Shown: piece after piece, positions 44,679 to 52,651 of the stretch
How positions within the stretch are numbered: the stretch's first letter is position 1
How the letters are laid out: each line of letters opens with the position of its first letter
Assembly (NCBI RefSeq): GCF_027497255.1
Contig: NZ_CP114903.1
Span: forward strand, 4,092,001 to 4,156,000
Length of the DNA stretch: 64,000 nucleotides
Direction: 5' to 3'
Source of the DNA: Micromonospora sp. WMMD882
GTDB taxonomy: Bacteria; Actinomycetota; Actinomycetes; Mycobacteriales; Micromonosporaceae
Made by a program: the position numbers and the translations under genes
Notes under the pieces: generated by a model
The model's database searches: none
The model's input: only the letters and a program-made list of their open reading frames with translations
Told to the model about the DNA's origin: nothing

Positions 44679-46033
44679 ACACCACCCGCGGGCAGGTCGA
44701 TCGTGAACGTGCTGCCCCGGCCCGGCTCGCTGGTGAGCGTCAGGGCGCCACCGAGCAGGTTGACCAGCCGTCGCGCGTACGGCAGACCGAGGCCGGTGCC
44801 GGCGCCGCTGGCCACCCCGGGCACCTGGTAGAACTCCTCGAAGATCCGTTCGTGCAGCTCCGGCGGGATGCCGGCGCCGGTGTCCGCCACGATCAGCCGC
44901 CACCGGTCACCGACCTGCTCGGCGCGCATCCGTACCTCACCCTGCTCGGTGAACTTGAGCCCGTTGTGCAGCAGGTTACGCAGCACCCGGGTCAACAGCG
45001 CCTCGTCCGAGCGGACGGCCGCCGGGGCGGGCGGCTCCTCCACCACCAGCGCCACCCCCGGCTTGGTGGCCAGCGCGCGCAGGGTGCCCCGCAACTGGCC
45101 GAACACCACCCGCAGGTCGACCTCCGCCCAGTCCGGCTCGATCCGGCCCGACTCGGCCTTGGCCAGGTCGAGCAGGTCGTTGACCAGGACGAGCAGGTCG
45201 GTCGCCGAGGAACGGATCAGTCCGACCTGGCGGGCCTGCTCCCCGGTGAGCGGATCGGAGGCGGAGTCGGCGAGCAGTCGGGCCAACCCGATGATCGCGG
45301 TGACCGGGGCGCGCAGCTCGTGGCTGACGTTGGCCAGGAACCGGCTCTTGGACTCGCTGGCCGCCTTCAACTGGGCGGACTTCTCGTCCAGCTCGGCGTA
45401 GAGGGCCACCACGCCCCGGTTGGTCTCCTCCAGCTCCTCGGAGAGCTGACCGTAGAGCGCCACCACGCCCCGGTTGGTCTCCTGGAGCTCCTCGTTGAGC
45501 ACGGCCAGCTCGTCCCGCTGCCGGCGTACCTCGTCGAGGGCGGCGACGAGCTGCTCGTTCTGCAGGGCGAGCTCGTCCAGCTCGCTACCGGGCGCGCTCT
45601 CGCCGAGCCGGGCCCGCAGCTCGGCGAGACGTTGCGCGGTCAACGCCTCGGCGCCGGCCGGGATACGACGGGACATCCGTATGACGGTAACCCCCGCGTC
45701 CACGGTGAGTTCCAGACTGTCGACCAACCGGGCCACCGCGGGTGACTGCGGCCGGTACCCGGCGGCGTCGAGCGGAGCCACCGGGGCCAGGTCGACCCGC
45801 AGCGCCGGCCGGCCCGCCTCCGTCCCGACGGCGACGAACGTGACGTCCGCGCCGCCGACCGCGTGGAGCAGGTCCCGGCCCACCTCGCTGAGCGCGGTGG
45901 CGAGCCGGACCTGGTCCTGGCGCTCCAGCCCCACGGCGGCGGCCACCTCCCGCCCGCGCTGCCGGACGAGGAAGATGTCCCGCTCGACCCGCAGCGGCAT
46001 CTGGAGCAGCGGAGCGGTAAGCGGAGAGCTCAT
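44675..46033 (-). CDS. Soluble histidine kinase of the stressosome operon
   Basis: A 452-residue kinase with no membrane segment. The N-terminal part (about 15-125) resembles a degenerate RsbT/RsbW ATPase (VRLATALSEVGRDLLHAVGG). A coiled coil (about 150-228) carries an exact-looking 18-residue duplication around ETNRGVVALY. HisKA has H238 in NVSHELRAPV; HATPase follows with LLHNGLKF, DTGAGIP and GTGLGLPYA. ATG 46033 overlaps the upstream stop as TGATG; GTG 46036 is an alternative. It should phosphorylate the REC domain encoded by the overlapping downstream gene. Confidence 0.9.
   Translation of the reverse strand: MSSPLTAPLLQMPLRVERDIFLVRQRGREVAAAVGLERQDQVRLATALSEVGRDLLHAVGGADVTFVAVGTEAGRPALRVDLAPVAPLDAAGYRPQSPAVARLVDSLELTVDAGVTVIRMSRRIPAGAEALTAQRLAELRARLGESAPGSELDELALQNEQLVAALDEVRRQRDELAVLNEELQETNRGVVALYGQLSEELEETNRGVVALYAELDEKSAQLKAASESKSRFLANVSHELRAPVTAIIGLARLLADSASDPLTGEQARQVGLIRSSATDLLVLVNDLLDLAKAESGRIEPDWAEVDLRVVFGQLRGTLRALATKPGVALVVEEPPAPAAVRSDEALLTRVLRNLLHNGLKFTEQGEVRMRAEQVGDRWRLIVADTGAGIPPELHERIFEEFYQVPGVASGAGTGLGLPYARRLVNLLGGALTLTSEPGRGSTFTIDLPAGGV
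45409..45516. repeat. 54-bp coding tandem duplication in the kinase linker
   Basis: Two adjacent 54-bp units encode the duplicated coiled-coil segment (each with ETNRGVVALY). The segment GCCACCACGCCCCGGTTGGT is identical in both. It lengthens the helix joining sensor and kinase parts by 18 residues. Confidence 0.7.
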
Positions 46034-47040
46034 CACGGGGCCCGGGCGACGAGGACACCGGCGTCGTCCCGGCGCACCCCGCAGTCGCGCAGCACGGTGG
46101 CGGCGGTGAGCAACGGGGACCGCTCGGCCAGGCCCGGGTAGTCGGCGAGCTGCCAGCGGTCGGACACCCCGTCGGTGTGCATGACCAGCAGGGCGCGCTC
46201 GCCGTACGGGTAGTCGTACTCGCGGACCACGGGGCGCTGGTGCCCGGCGATGCCGGGCAGCGAGACCAGCCCGCGCCGCCGGCCGTCGTCGACCACGGTG
46301 GCGGAGATGTTGCCGAGGCCGGCGTAGCGGAGCCGCCCGCCGGGCCGGTCCAGCTCGGCGACCGCGAGCGCGGCGCCCCGGGTGTGCGCCAACGCCCGGT
46401 GCAGGTGCTCGACCACCGTCTTCGGCGACCCGGCCGGGGCGTCCCGGAAGGCGGCGAGCGCGGCGTCGGTGGCGACGGCGGCCAGCGGACCGTGGCCGAG
46501 CCCGTCACTGACCAGCACCTGCGGCCGGCCGTCGACGACCCGGGCGGCGAAGCCGTCGCCGCAGCGGGTCTCCCCGGTCAGCGGTCGGGTGAGACCGGCC
46601 GCCCACTCCTGCCCGGGCGGGTCCGCCGGCCAGACCTGCACGACGAACACGGTGCCCCGGCCGGACCGGGAGTACCCGTCGTACCAGCTCGCCTGCCGGA
46701 CGATCGCGCCCAACCCGATGCCGAGGGTGCCGGTGGTGGAGTGCCCGTCCTGCGAGGACACCGTCAGGTCGGCCATGCCCGGCCCGGAGTCGACGGCGAC
46801 CATCTCCACGCCGGCCTCGCCGCCGCTGCGCACCGGCCGGAGCAGCAGGACGCCCTCGTCGGCGTGCTTGACCAGGTTGCTGGTCAGCTCGGCGGCGACG
46901 ATCGCCAGGTCGGCGGTGCGCCGCGCGCCGAGGTGGAGCTGCGCGCCGAGGCGTTCGGCGGCCCGCCGTACCCCGCTGGCCGCGCCACTGCTCTCCACCC
47001 GGAACCAGATGCCCTGGTCCGGTACGGGGTCACCGGTCAT
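46033..47040 (-). CDS. RsbT-like kinase fused to RsbX-like phosphatase
   Basis: A 335-residue protein. The N-terminal HATPase (about 10-130) has N-box ELTSNLVKHA and the G-box DSGPGMADL...GTLGIGLGAI; the C-terminal half (about 145-333) is a short PP2C domain like RsbX, with VSDGLGHGPLAA and MHTDGVSDRW. In Bacillus, RsbT and RsbX are separate; here one protein could both phosphorylate and reset the stressosome. ATG 47040 (ATGA overlap with rsbT) is preferred to a GTG nine bases upstream. Confidence 0.87.
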   Translation of the reverse strand: MTGDPVPDQGIWFRVESSGAASGVRRAAERLGAQLHLGARRTADLAIVAAELTSNLVKHADEGVLLLRPVRSGGEAGVEMVAVDSGPGMADLTVSSQDGHSTTGTLGIGLGAIVRQASWYDGYSRSGRGTVFVVQVWPADPPGQEWAAGLTRPLTGETRCGDGFAARVVDGRPQVLVSDGLGHGPLAAVATDAALAAFRDAPAGSPKTVVEHLHRALAHTRGAALAVAELDRPGGRLRYAGLGNISATVVDDGRRRGLVSLPGIAGHQRPVVREYDYPYGERALLVMHTDGVSDRWQLADYPGLAERSPLLTAATVLRDCGVRRDDAGVLVARAP

Positions 47041-47456
47041 CGGGACCACTTCGTCACGGTGATCCGGGTGCCCTTGCCGGGTGCGGTGTCGATGTCGAAG
47101 TCGTCCACCAGGCGACGCGCGCCGCTGAGCCCCAGCCCCAGCCCGCCGCCGGTGGTGTAGCCGTCGGTCAGGGCGAGGTCCAGGTCGACGATGCCCGGAC
47201 CGGAGTCGGCGAAGACGATCCGCACGCCACGGCGACGGCCGTTGTCGGCGGTCATCACCTCGGCCGTGCCGCCGCCGCCGTACACGAGCGTGTTGCGGGC
47301 CAGCTCGCTGGCGGCGGTGACCAGCTTGGTCTGGTCGACCAGGGAGAGCCTGACGGCGACCGCGACGGTACGCACCAACTGGCGTACCCGCACCACGTCC
47401 TCGTCGCTCCGGATCACCTGCGCCTCGGGACGGCCCAGGTCGACGCCGGTGGTCAT
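47037..47456 (-). CDS. rsbT: Switch kinase RsbT
   Basis: A 139-residue serine/threonine kinase of the stressosome. The GHKL fold has N-box SELARNTLVYGGGG, G1 DSGPGI and G2 TGGGLGLGLSGARRL. In Bacillus RsbT phosphorylates RsbS and RsbR under stress, then leaves to activate the phosphatase RsbU. It overlaps rsbS (ATGA) upstream and the kinase/phosphatase fusion (ATGA) downstream. Confidence 0.92.
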   Translation of the reverse strand: MTTGVDLGRPEAQVIRSDEDVVRVRQLVRTVAVAVRLSLVDQTKLVTAASELARNTLVYGGGGTAEVMTADNGRRRGVRIVFADSGPGIVDLDLALTDGYTTGGGLGLGLSGARRLVDDFDIDTAPGKGTRITVTKWSR

Positions 47457-47860
47457 GGTGACGTCGCCGTCTCGGGACCGGGGTCGTCGGGGTCGGCGTA
47501 CTCGTCGGCGCGGGCCGCCGCGATCAGCTCCATGCCGCGTTCGACGTTCAGGGCCGTCCGGATGCCGTTGAGCGACAGGCCCAGCTCGACCAGGGTGATG
47601 GCGACCGCCGGACGCATCCCCACCACCACGGTCTCGGCGTCGAGCACCTTGGAGATGGAGGCGATGGTGGACAGCATCCGGCCGATGAACGAGTCGACGA
47701 TGTCCAGCGCGGTGATGTCGATGATCACCCCGTGGCAGCCGGTGGCGACGATCCGCTCGGCCAGGTCCTCCTGGAGTTGCAGGGCGGTCTGGTCCTCCAT
47801 GTCCACCTGGATCGAGACCAGCAGGATGTCGCCGATCTTGAGGACCGGCACCCGTTCCAT
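47453..47860 (-). CDS. rsbS: Stressosome scaffold RsbS
   Basis: A 135-residue STAS protein. The N-terminal VPVLKIGDILLVSIQVDMEDQTALQLQEDL is nearly diagnostic of RsbS. The phosphorylatable Ser is S57 in DIVDSFIGRML. With RsbR it forms the icosahedral stressosome core that holds RsbT until phosphorylated. An acidic tail of about 15 residues (DEYADPDDPGPE) extends beyond the usual end. It overlaps rsbR by one base (TGATG). Confidence 0.93.
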   Translation of the reverse strand: MERVPVLKIGDILLVSIQVDMEDQTALQLQEDLAERIVATGCHGVIIDITALDIVDSFIGRMLSTIASISKVLDAETVVVGMRPAVAITLVELGLSLNGIRTALNVERGMELIAAARADEYADPDDPGPETATSP

Positions 47861-48726
47861 CAGAACTCCCGGCGGGCGCGGCGGTGGGTGGTGGTCTCCA
47901 CGCCGGTCAGCCGCAGCACGTGCCGCAGGGCGTCGGCGAGGCTGGCCTTGGTGGCGATGTCCCCGAACTCGATGCCGAGCGCCACGATGGTCTGGGCGAT
48001 CTGCGGCCGGATCCCGGAGATGATGCAGTCGGCGCCCATCAGCCGGGCGGCCACCACGGTCTTGAGGATGTGCTGGGCGACCTGGGTGTCGACGGCCGGC
48101 ACGCCGGTGATGTCGATGATCGCGTACGGCGAGCCGGTGTCGACCAGGGTCTGGAGCAGGCGCTCCATCACCACCTGGGCGCGGGCGGAGTCGAGGGTGC
48201 CGACCAGCGGCACGGCGACGACGCCCTCCCAGAGCTTCACCACCGGGGTGGAGAGTTCGAGTAGCTGTTCGGCCTGGTCGGCGATCAGGCTCTCCCGGGT
48301 GCGGACGTAGCTCTCGAAGGTGAACAGCCCCATCTGGTCGACCAGGCCGGAGTAGGCGACGAAGTCACGCAGCCGGTTGGGGTCGTCACCGGCGCCCTCC
48401 AGCAACTCCAGCAGCACGTCCTTGAAGGTGTAGATGCTGGCCGCCGTCTCGGTGGCGGTGAACCCCTGCCGGGCCCGGCTGCGGGACAGCTCGGCCAGGA
48501 CGGCACGCAGCTCGGCGGCCGGCTCCGAGGCGAGGTCCGTCAGCCCCTCGGCGCCTGCGATGATCATGCTACGGTGCAGATCCTGCACCTGGCCACGGAA
48601 CTCCGCGTGGCTGAGTCGGCCACGGAGCGACGCCGCGATGATCTCGGTCCAGCGTTCCGTGATCCGCTCGGCCTGCTCGGCGAGCAGGTCGGCGAGCCGT
48701 CCGCTTGCTTCCGTGCTCAGCGCCAT
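47860..48726 (-). CDS. rsbR: Stressosome sensor RsbR
   Basis: A 288-residue protein: an all-helical N-terminal sensor (about 1-150, RsbRD-like rather than globin-like) and a C-terminal STAS domain (about 160-275). Thr214 in AVDTQVAQHI matches the conserved phosphothreonine of RsbR; Ser180 in TLDSARA sits where the second one lies by spacing. ATG 48726 has GGAGGGGG upstream and is preferred to a start 39 bases earlier. It is the first gene of the operon. The signal sensed is unknown. Confidence 0.92.
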   Translation of the reverse strand: MALSTEASGRLADLLAEQAERITERWTEIIAASLRGRLSHAEFRGQVQDLHRSMIIAGAEGLTDLASEPAAELRAVLAELSRSRARQGFTATETAASIYTFKDVLLELLEGAGDDPNRLRDFVAYSGLVDQMGLFTFESYVRTRESLIADQAEQLLELSTPVVKLWEGVVAVPLVGTLDSARAQVVMERLLQTLVDTGSPYAIIDITGVPAVDTQVAQHILKTVVAARLMGADCIISGIRPQIAQTIVALGIEFGDIATKASLADALRHVLRLTGVETTTHRRARREF

Positions 48727-48890
48727 CGGTAACCCCCTCCACCTGGACCGGGCGGACTCTATCACCAGGTCAGGAAAACTAGTTGTTCCAGGGCAAAGAA
48801 ATGGCCACGCCCACCTGCGGCGCTCCCGTTCTGCGCCGCAGCCCGCCGGTGGGATACCGTTCCACCCGACAACAGCAGGAGGTCTGGCGA
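48727..48890. promoter_or_regulatory. Divergent promoter region of the stressosome operon and STAS gene
   Basis: A 164-base gap between the rsbR and STAS starts. It contains AT-rich sequence (about 48760-48805) with a TAGAGT hexamer on the minus strand near 48755, a possible rsbR -10. On the plus strand GGGATA at about 48851 recalls the -10 of sigma-B-type promoters, but the matching -35 spacing is wrong, so this is not claimed. Confidence 0.4.
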
Positions 48891-49244
48891 ATGTCCCTGA
48901 CGGTGCACACGGAACAGCGCGGCGACGTGGTCGTGGTCTCGGTCGCGGGCGAGCTCGACATGGCGACCGCCCCGCAGTTGCAGGACCAGATCACCGACCT
49001 GCTCGACAAGGGCCGCAGCCGGCTGGTCTTCGACCTGGCGAACGTCTCGTTCTGCGACTCGACCGGGCTGTCGGTGTTCGTGCGCGCCAAGAACAACTGC
49101 GACGAGGCCGGCGGGGTGGTCCGGCTCGCCGCGCCGCAGCGCGGGGTGCTGCGCATCCTGGAGGTCAGCGGCCTGGTCGAGGTGTTGCAGACCTACCCCA
49201 CCGTCGACGAGGCGGTGGCCGGGGAGCAGACCCCGGCCTCCTGA
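48891..49244 (+). CDS. STAS-domain anti-sigma factor antagonist (RsbV-like)
   Basis: A 117-residue protein starting at ATG 48891 with AGGAGGT seven bases upstream. Single STAS domain; phosphorylation site Ser57 in SFCDSTGLS. RsbV-type proteins sequester the anti-sigma kinase when dephosphorylated by a PP2C phosphatase. Divergent from rsbR, it is the best candidate target of the REC-GAF-PP2C phosphatase at 43134. No sigma factor gene is in the window. Confidence 0.9.
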   Translation: MSLTVHTEQRGDVVVVSVAGELDMATAPQLQDQITDLLDKGRSRLVFDLANVSFCDSTGLSVFVRAKNNCDEAGGVVRLAAPQRGVLRILEVSGLVEVLQTYPTVDEAVAGEQTPAS

Positions 49245-49249
49245 GCCGC

Positions 49250-50563
49250 TCACCGCTCGTCCTCGATGTGCCGGGGGCGGGCGATGGCCAGCCCGGCGAC
49301 GGTCTGCCCGACCGCCGCGAGCAGCAGCAACCCGATCGGCGCCGACCAGCCCCCGGTCACCTCGTAGAGGATGCCGACGAGCAGCGGTCCCGGCGCGGCG
49401 ATCAGGTAGCCCGTGCTCTGCGCGAACGCCGACAGCACCACCGTCCCCTCCGCCGTGCGCGCCCGCAGGCCGATGGTGGTCAGGATGAGCGGGAACGCGC
49501 CCTGCCCGACGGCCAGCAGGAACACCCAGAGCAGCGCCAGGTCGTGCGGGGCGAGCGCCATCCCCAGGTACGCCAGCATCATCGCCGCCGACAGCACCAG
49601 GATCAGCGGACGCAGGGTGCGTAGCCGGCCGGCGACGGTCGGCATGACCAGCGCGATCGGCACCCCGAAGGCGGTCACCCCGGCGAGCAGCAGCCCGGCG
49701 TCCTGCGGTTGGTAGCCGGCGTCCCGGAAGAGCTGCGCCAGCCAACCCATGACCACGTACCCGCTCAGCGACTGCGCCCCGAAGTAGACGGCCATCGCCC
49801 AGCCGAGCCCGGTCCGTCCCGGCCGGAGCCGGCTGCGAGGCGACGCGGTCGCCGTGCGGCCCGCGCGCCGCGCGGCGGCCCGCGCCCGCAGCGCCAGCGG
49901 CGCCCACGGGAGTACGGCCACCGCCGCCACCAGGGCCCACACCCCGAGCCCGGCCCGCCAGGAGCCGAACGCGTGCGCCACCGGCACCGCCGTGGCGGCG
50001 GCGACCGTCGTGCCCAGCGTCATCGCCACCGTGTACGCCCCGGTGACCAGCCCGGTGCGGTGCGGGAAGTGCTGCTTGACCAGCATCGGCAGCAGGATGT
50101 TCGCCACCGCGATCCCGGCCAGGGCCAGCGCGCTGGTCAGCAGGAAGACCACGGCCGAGTCGGTGAGCACCCGCAGCGCCTGCCCGAGGGCCAGCGCCGA
50201 CATCGCCACCACCAGCACCCGGGCCGGGGCCACCTTGCGGACCAGCCACGGGGTGAACGCGCCGAAGAACGCGAACGCGACGGTGGGCAGCGTGGTGACG
50301 AAGCCGGCCAGCGCGCCGGACAGACCCAGCCCGGCGCGCACCTCGTCGAGCAGCGGCCCGAGGCTGGTGATCGCGGCGCGCAGGTTCAGCGCGACGAGCA
50401 GCATTCCGGCGAGCACCAGCAGGCCGCCGGCGCCCGGCCGTACCGTCGGGGTGGGAGCGGGGGTGACCGGCGCGCGGGTGGCGGGGGCGGCGGCCACCGT
50501 GGTGGGGCCGGGCGTGGCGGGGGTTGTGACGGGCTCCGCGAGGGCGGCTGCTGGCGGGGTCAT
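49250..50563 (-). CDS. MFS transporter (CynX/NimT-like)
   Basis: A 437-residue, 12-helix major facilitator. After a Thr/Pro/Ala-rich cytoplasmic N-terminus (about 45 residues), the first helix carries LLVALNLRAAITSLGPLLDEVR, characteristic of the cyanate/nitroimidazole (CynX/NimT) group. Substrate unknown; efflux of small toxic anions or drugs is typical. ATG 50563 is behind a leaderless -10 box. The divergent FadR-type regulator at 50613 probably controls it. Confidence 0.87.
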   Translation of the reverse strand: MTPPAAALAEPVTTPATPGPTTVAAAPATRAPVTPAPTPTVRPGAGGLLVLAGMLLVALNLRAAITSLGPLLDEVRAGLGLSGALAGFVTTLPTVAFAFFGAFTPWLVRKVAPARVLVVAMSALALGQALRVLTDSAVVFLLTSALALAGIAVANILLPMLVKQHFPHRTGLVTGAYTVAMTLGTTVAAATAVPVAHAFGSWRAGLGVWALVAAVAVLPWAPLALRARAAARRAGRTATASPRSRLRPGRTGLGWAMAVYFGAQSLSGYVVMGWLAQLFRDAGYQPQDAGLLLAGVTAFGVPIALVMPTVAGRLRTLRPLILVLSAAMMLAYLGMALAPHDLALLWVFLLAVGQGAFPLILTTIGLRARTAEGTVVLSAFAQSTGYLIAAPGPLLVGILYEVTGGWSAPIGLLLLAAVGQTVAGLAIARPRHIEDER

Positions 50564-50570
50564 GACCTCG

Positions 50571-50576
50571 AACCTA
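50571..50576 (-). promoter_or_regulatory. -10 box for the MFS gene, leaderless
   Basis: TAGGTT on the minus strand ends seven bases before ATG 50563. It lies in the 49-base gap to the divergent GntR gene and would be covered by an operator there. Confidence 0.55.
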
Positions 50577-50612
50577 CAATCATGGGATGAATCTCGGCGG
50601 GAGATGTAACCA

Positions 50613-51326
50613 GTGACACCGGCGGTTGATTCCTCGACCGTGCCGCCGCGCGGCCGGCGGGTGAGCGAGACGATCGAGCAGCTCAGAGCGCGGATCCTCA
50701 GCGGTGAGTGGCCGCTGGGCGGGCGCATCCCGACCGAGCCGCAGCTCGTCGCCGCGCTCGGTGTGGGGCGGAACACCGTCCGGGAGGCGGTACGCGCCCT
50801 GGCGCACGCCGGGGTGCTGGAGTGCCGACAGGGCTCCGGCACGTACGTGGTGTCGACCGACGAGCTGGCCCCGGTGGTGGCCCGCCGGCTCACCGACCCG
50901 GGGACGGGCGCCGACCGGGTCGACGAGGTCCGGATGGCCGAGGCGGTCGAGGTACGCCGGGCCTTCGAGGTGGAGGCGGCCCGGCTGGCCGCGGTACGGC
51001 GTACCCCGGAGGACCTGACCGCGCTGGACGCGGCGCTGGCCGAGCGGGAGGCGGCCTGGCACGGCGGCCGGGTCGACGAGTTCGTCGAGGCCGACGCCCG
51101 ACTGCACGTGGCGGTGGTGGCCGCCGCGCACAACGCCATGCTCGCCGAGTTGTACGCGTCGTTCGGCGCGGCGCTGCGGGCCACCGTCGCCCAGGCGATG
51201 GGCGGCGCCCTGGCGGCCGAGCGGTACGTCGACCACGCTCGCCTGGTGGCGGCGATCCGGGCCGGCGACCCGGACCGGGCGGCCCACGAGGCGGGCGCGT
51301 TCCTGGAGCACCCGGCCAGGGCATAG
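50613..51326 (+). CDS. GntR-family regulator, FadR type
   Basis: A 237-residue regulator: N-terminal winged HTH (about 15-80, VSETIEQLRARILSGEWPLGGRIPTEPQLVAALGVGRNTVREAVRALAHAGVL) and an all-helical FCD ligand domain (about 95-230) with metal-ligand candidates in DARLHVAVVAAAHN and the His in YVDHARLVAAI. GTG 50613 with GGGAG upstream. The layout next to the divergent transporter implies local control. Ligand unknown. Confidence 0.9.
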   Translation: MTPAVDSSTVPPRGRRVSETIEQLRARILSGEWPLGGRIPTEPQLVAALGVGRNTVREAVRALAHAGVLECRQGSGTYVVSTDELAPVVARRLTDPGTGADRVDEVRMAEAVEVRRAFEVEAARLAAVRRTPEDLTALDAALAEREAAWHGGRVDEFVEADARLHVAVVAAAHNAMLAELYASFGAALRATVAQAMGGALAAERYVDHARLVAAIRAGDPDRAAHEAGAFLEHPARA

Positions 51327-51368
51327 GTTGTCCCGGATGTCGTAACCGGACTGCGGGAGTAGGGCAGG

Positions 51369-51842
51369 ATGCTCAAGGGTTTCAAGGACTTCATCATGCG
51401 CGGCAACGTCGTCGACCTCGCGGTCGGCGTCGTCATCGGGGCCGCCTTCACCGGGGTGGTCACCCAGCTCACCAAGTCGTTCCTGGAGCCGTTCGTCCGG
51501 GTCCTCATCGTGCTGATCACCGGCAACGAGAAGGGCATCGAAGGCTCGATGCTGTCGTTCCGGGGCATCGAGTTCGACTACGTGGCCTTCATCAACGCGC
51601 TGATCACCTTCGTGCTCACCGCGGCGGCGCTGTACTTCCTGGTGGTCTTCCCGATGAACAAGCTCGCCGAGCGCCGGCAGCGGGGTGAGGAGCCGCCGCC
51701 GAAGGCCCCCAGCGAGGAGGTCAAGCTGCTCACCGAGATCCGGGACGCGCTGGTCGCCGCCGGGCACACCACCCCCGGGCAGCAGCGCGGCGCGCTGGAC
51801 GACGTGCTGGGCCGCCGGCCGGAGCCGCCCGCCCCGCGCTGA
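51369..51842 (+). CDS. mscL: Large-conductance mechanosensitive channel MscL
   Basis: A 157-residue inner-membrane channel that opens under membrane tension to release osmolytes. The N-terminal MLKGFKDFIMRGNVVDLAVGVVIGAAFTGVV (amphipathic helix plus pore helix M1) is diagnostic. M2 is about residues 75-95 (VAFINALITFVLTAAALYFLVVFPMNKL). The cytoplasmic tail (EEVKLLTEIRDALV, then about 25 extra residues) forms the C-terminal bundle. ATG 51369 is behind GGGAG. A clean terminator follows. Confidence 0.95.
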   Translation: MLKGFKDFIMRGNVVDLAVGVVIGAAFTGVVTQLTKSFLEPFVRVLIVLITGNEKGIEGSMLSFRGIEFDYVAFINALITFVLTAAALYFLVVFPMNKLAERRQRGEEPPPKAPSEEVKLLTEIRDALVAAGHTTPGQQRGALDDVLGRRPEPPAPR

Positions 51843-51858
51843 CCGCCCGCCCCGCACA

Positions 51859-51889
51859 TCGGCCCCCGTGGGATTCTCCCGGGGGCCGA
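51859..51889 (+). terminator. Terminator hairpin after mscL
   Basis: Perfect 10-bp stem TCGGCCCCCG/CGGGGGCCGA with an 11-base loop, 17 bases after the mscL stop and just ahead of the SOS-type box of the next gene. Confidence 0.8.
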
Positions 51890-51895
51890 CCTGCT

Positions 51896-51911
51896 TCGTA
51901 CACATGTTCGA
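51896..51911 (+). promoter_or_regulatory. LexA/SOS-type operator
   Basis: TCGTAC-ACAT-GTTCGA matches the actinobacterial SOS consensus TCGAAC-N4-GTTCGA at 11 of 12 positions. It abuts the -10 box at 51912-51917, filling the -35 to -10 spacer, an ideal repressor site. Confidence 0.75.
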
Positions 51912-51917
51912 TACAGT
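51912..51917 (+). promoter_or_regulatory. -10 box for a leaderless small gene
   Basis: TACAGT ends six bases before ATG 51924 and directly follows the LexA-type box. Confidence 0.6.
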
Positions 51918-51923
51918 GCCGCC

Positions 51924-52145
51924 ATGGAGCAGCGAAAGCACTGGTGGAACGGCAAATGGGGGAGGCTGGCCCGGCGGGACGTCTTCCTCCGGGCAGACGC
52001 CGACCGCTGGCACGTCGAGCAGCGCGCCGGCGGGGCGGAGGGCGTCTCCCGGTTCTACGAGTACGCCAGCGCGGAGGAGGCCGAGGAGACCGTCCGCGCC
52101 CTGCTCGACGGCCCCGACACCTGGCGCGAACTCTCCCCCCGCTGA
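51924..52145 (+). CDS. Small protein behind a LexA-type box
   Basis: A 73-residue protein rich in Arg, Glu and Trp: MEQRKHWWNGKWGRLARRDVF, then a compact alpha/beta-like stretch DRWHVEQRAGG...SRFYEYASAEEAEETVRALLDG. No known domain recognised. The promoter has a near-consensus SOS box and a leaderless -10, so induction by DNA damage is predicted. It stands alone after the mscL terminator. Confidence 0.72.
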   Translation: MEQRKHWWNGKWGRLARRDVFLRADADRWHVEQRAGGAEGVSRFYEYASAEEAEETVRALLDGPDTWRELSPR

Positions 52146-52180
52146 GAGAGGTAGGGGCCCCGTCCCAACGTCTGACGCGC

Positions 52181-52197
52181 AGGAAGGGGCCCTTCCT
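52181..52197. repeat. Interspersed hairpin of Micromonospora type
   Basis: AGGAAGGGGCCCTTCCT is a 7-bp stem with a 3-base loop, preceded by GGGGCCCC at 52154-52161. A diverged relative (AGGAAAGGGCACC...GGAAGGCGCCCTTCC) lies at 11225-11272. From memory, such intergenic hairpins are frequent in Micromonospora genomes; here it may end the preceding small transcript. Confidence 0.5.
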
Positions 52198-52270
52198 GAC
52201 ACCCACCCCGACGCCGGCCGCCTGACCGGCCCGGCGTTTAGCGGCGCGACCGGGCGGGAACCGCCCCGGC

Positions 52271-52651
52271 ATGACGCGACAGGACACGGACGCGCAAACG
52301 GCCATCGGACGGGTCACCACCGGGATGACGGTGCTCGACGCGACCGGCGCCGAGGTCGGCACGGTGGACCTCGTCCAGCGCGGCGACCCGAACGCGGTGA
52401 CCGTGCAGGCCCCGGGCACGGAAGCCCCGACCGCCGACCCGGGTAGCAGCCTGGACGAGCTGATCGAGTCCGCCGCCGTCGAGGAGCCGGACGTGCCGGC
52501 CGACCTGGCGGCCCGGTTGCTGCGCACCGGCTACCTGAAGGTCGCCGGCCCCGACGGCGCGGTGTACGCGCTCGCCGACCAGATCGCCGCCGTCGCCGAC
52601 GGGCAGGTGCGCCTGACCGTCCCCGCCGCCGACCTCACCCCCGAGGAGTAG
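52271..52651 (+). CDS. Hypothetical protein with PRC-barrel-like N-terminus
   Basis: A 126-residue acidic soluble protein starting at ATG 52271 with no clear ribosome site. The opening IGRVTTGMTVLDATGAEVGTVDLVQRGDPNAVTV looks like the start of PRC-barrel/DUF2171 proteins; a second beta-like unit (GYLKVAGPDGAVYALADQIAAVADGQVRLTVP) closes it. Function unknown; PRC-barrels often mediate RNA or protein contacts. Confidence 0.65.
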   Translation: MTRQDTDAQTAIGRVTTGMTVLDATGAEVGTVDLVQRGDPNAVTVQAPGTEAPTADPGSSLDELIESAAVEEPDVPADLAARLLRTGYLKVAGPDGAVYALADQIAAVADGQVRLTVPAADLTPEE

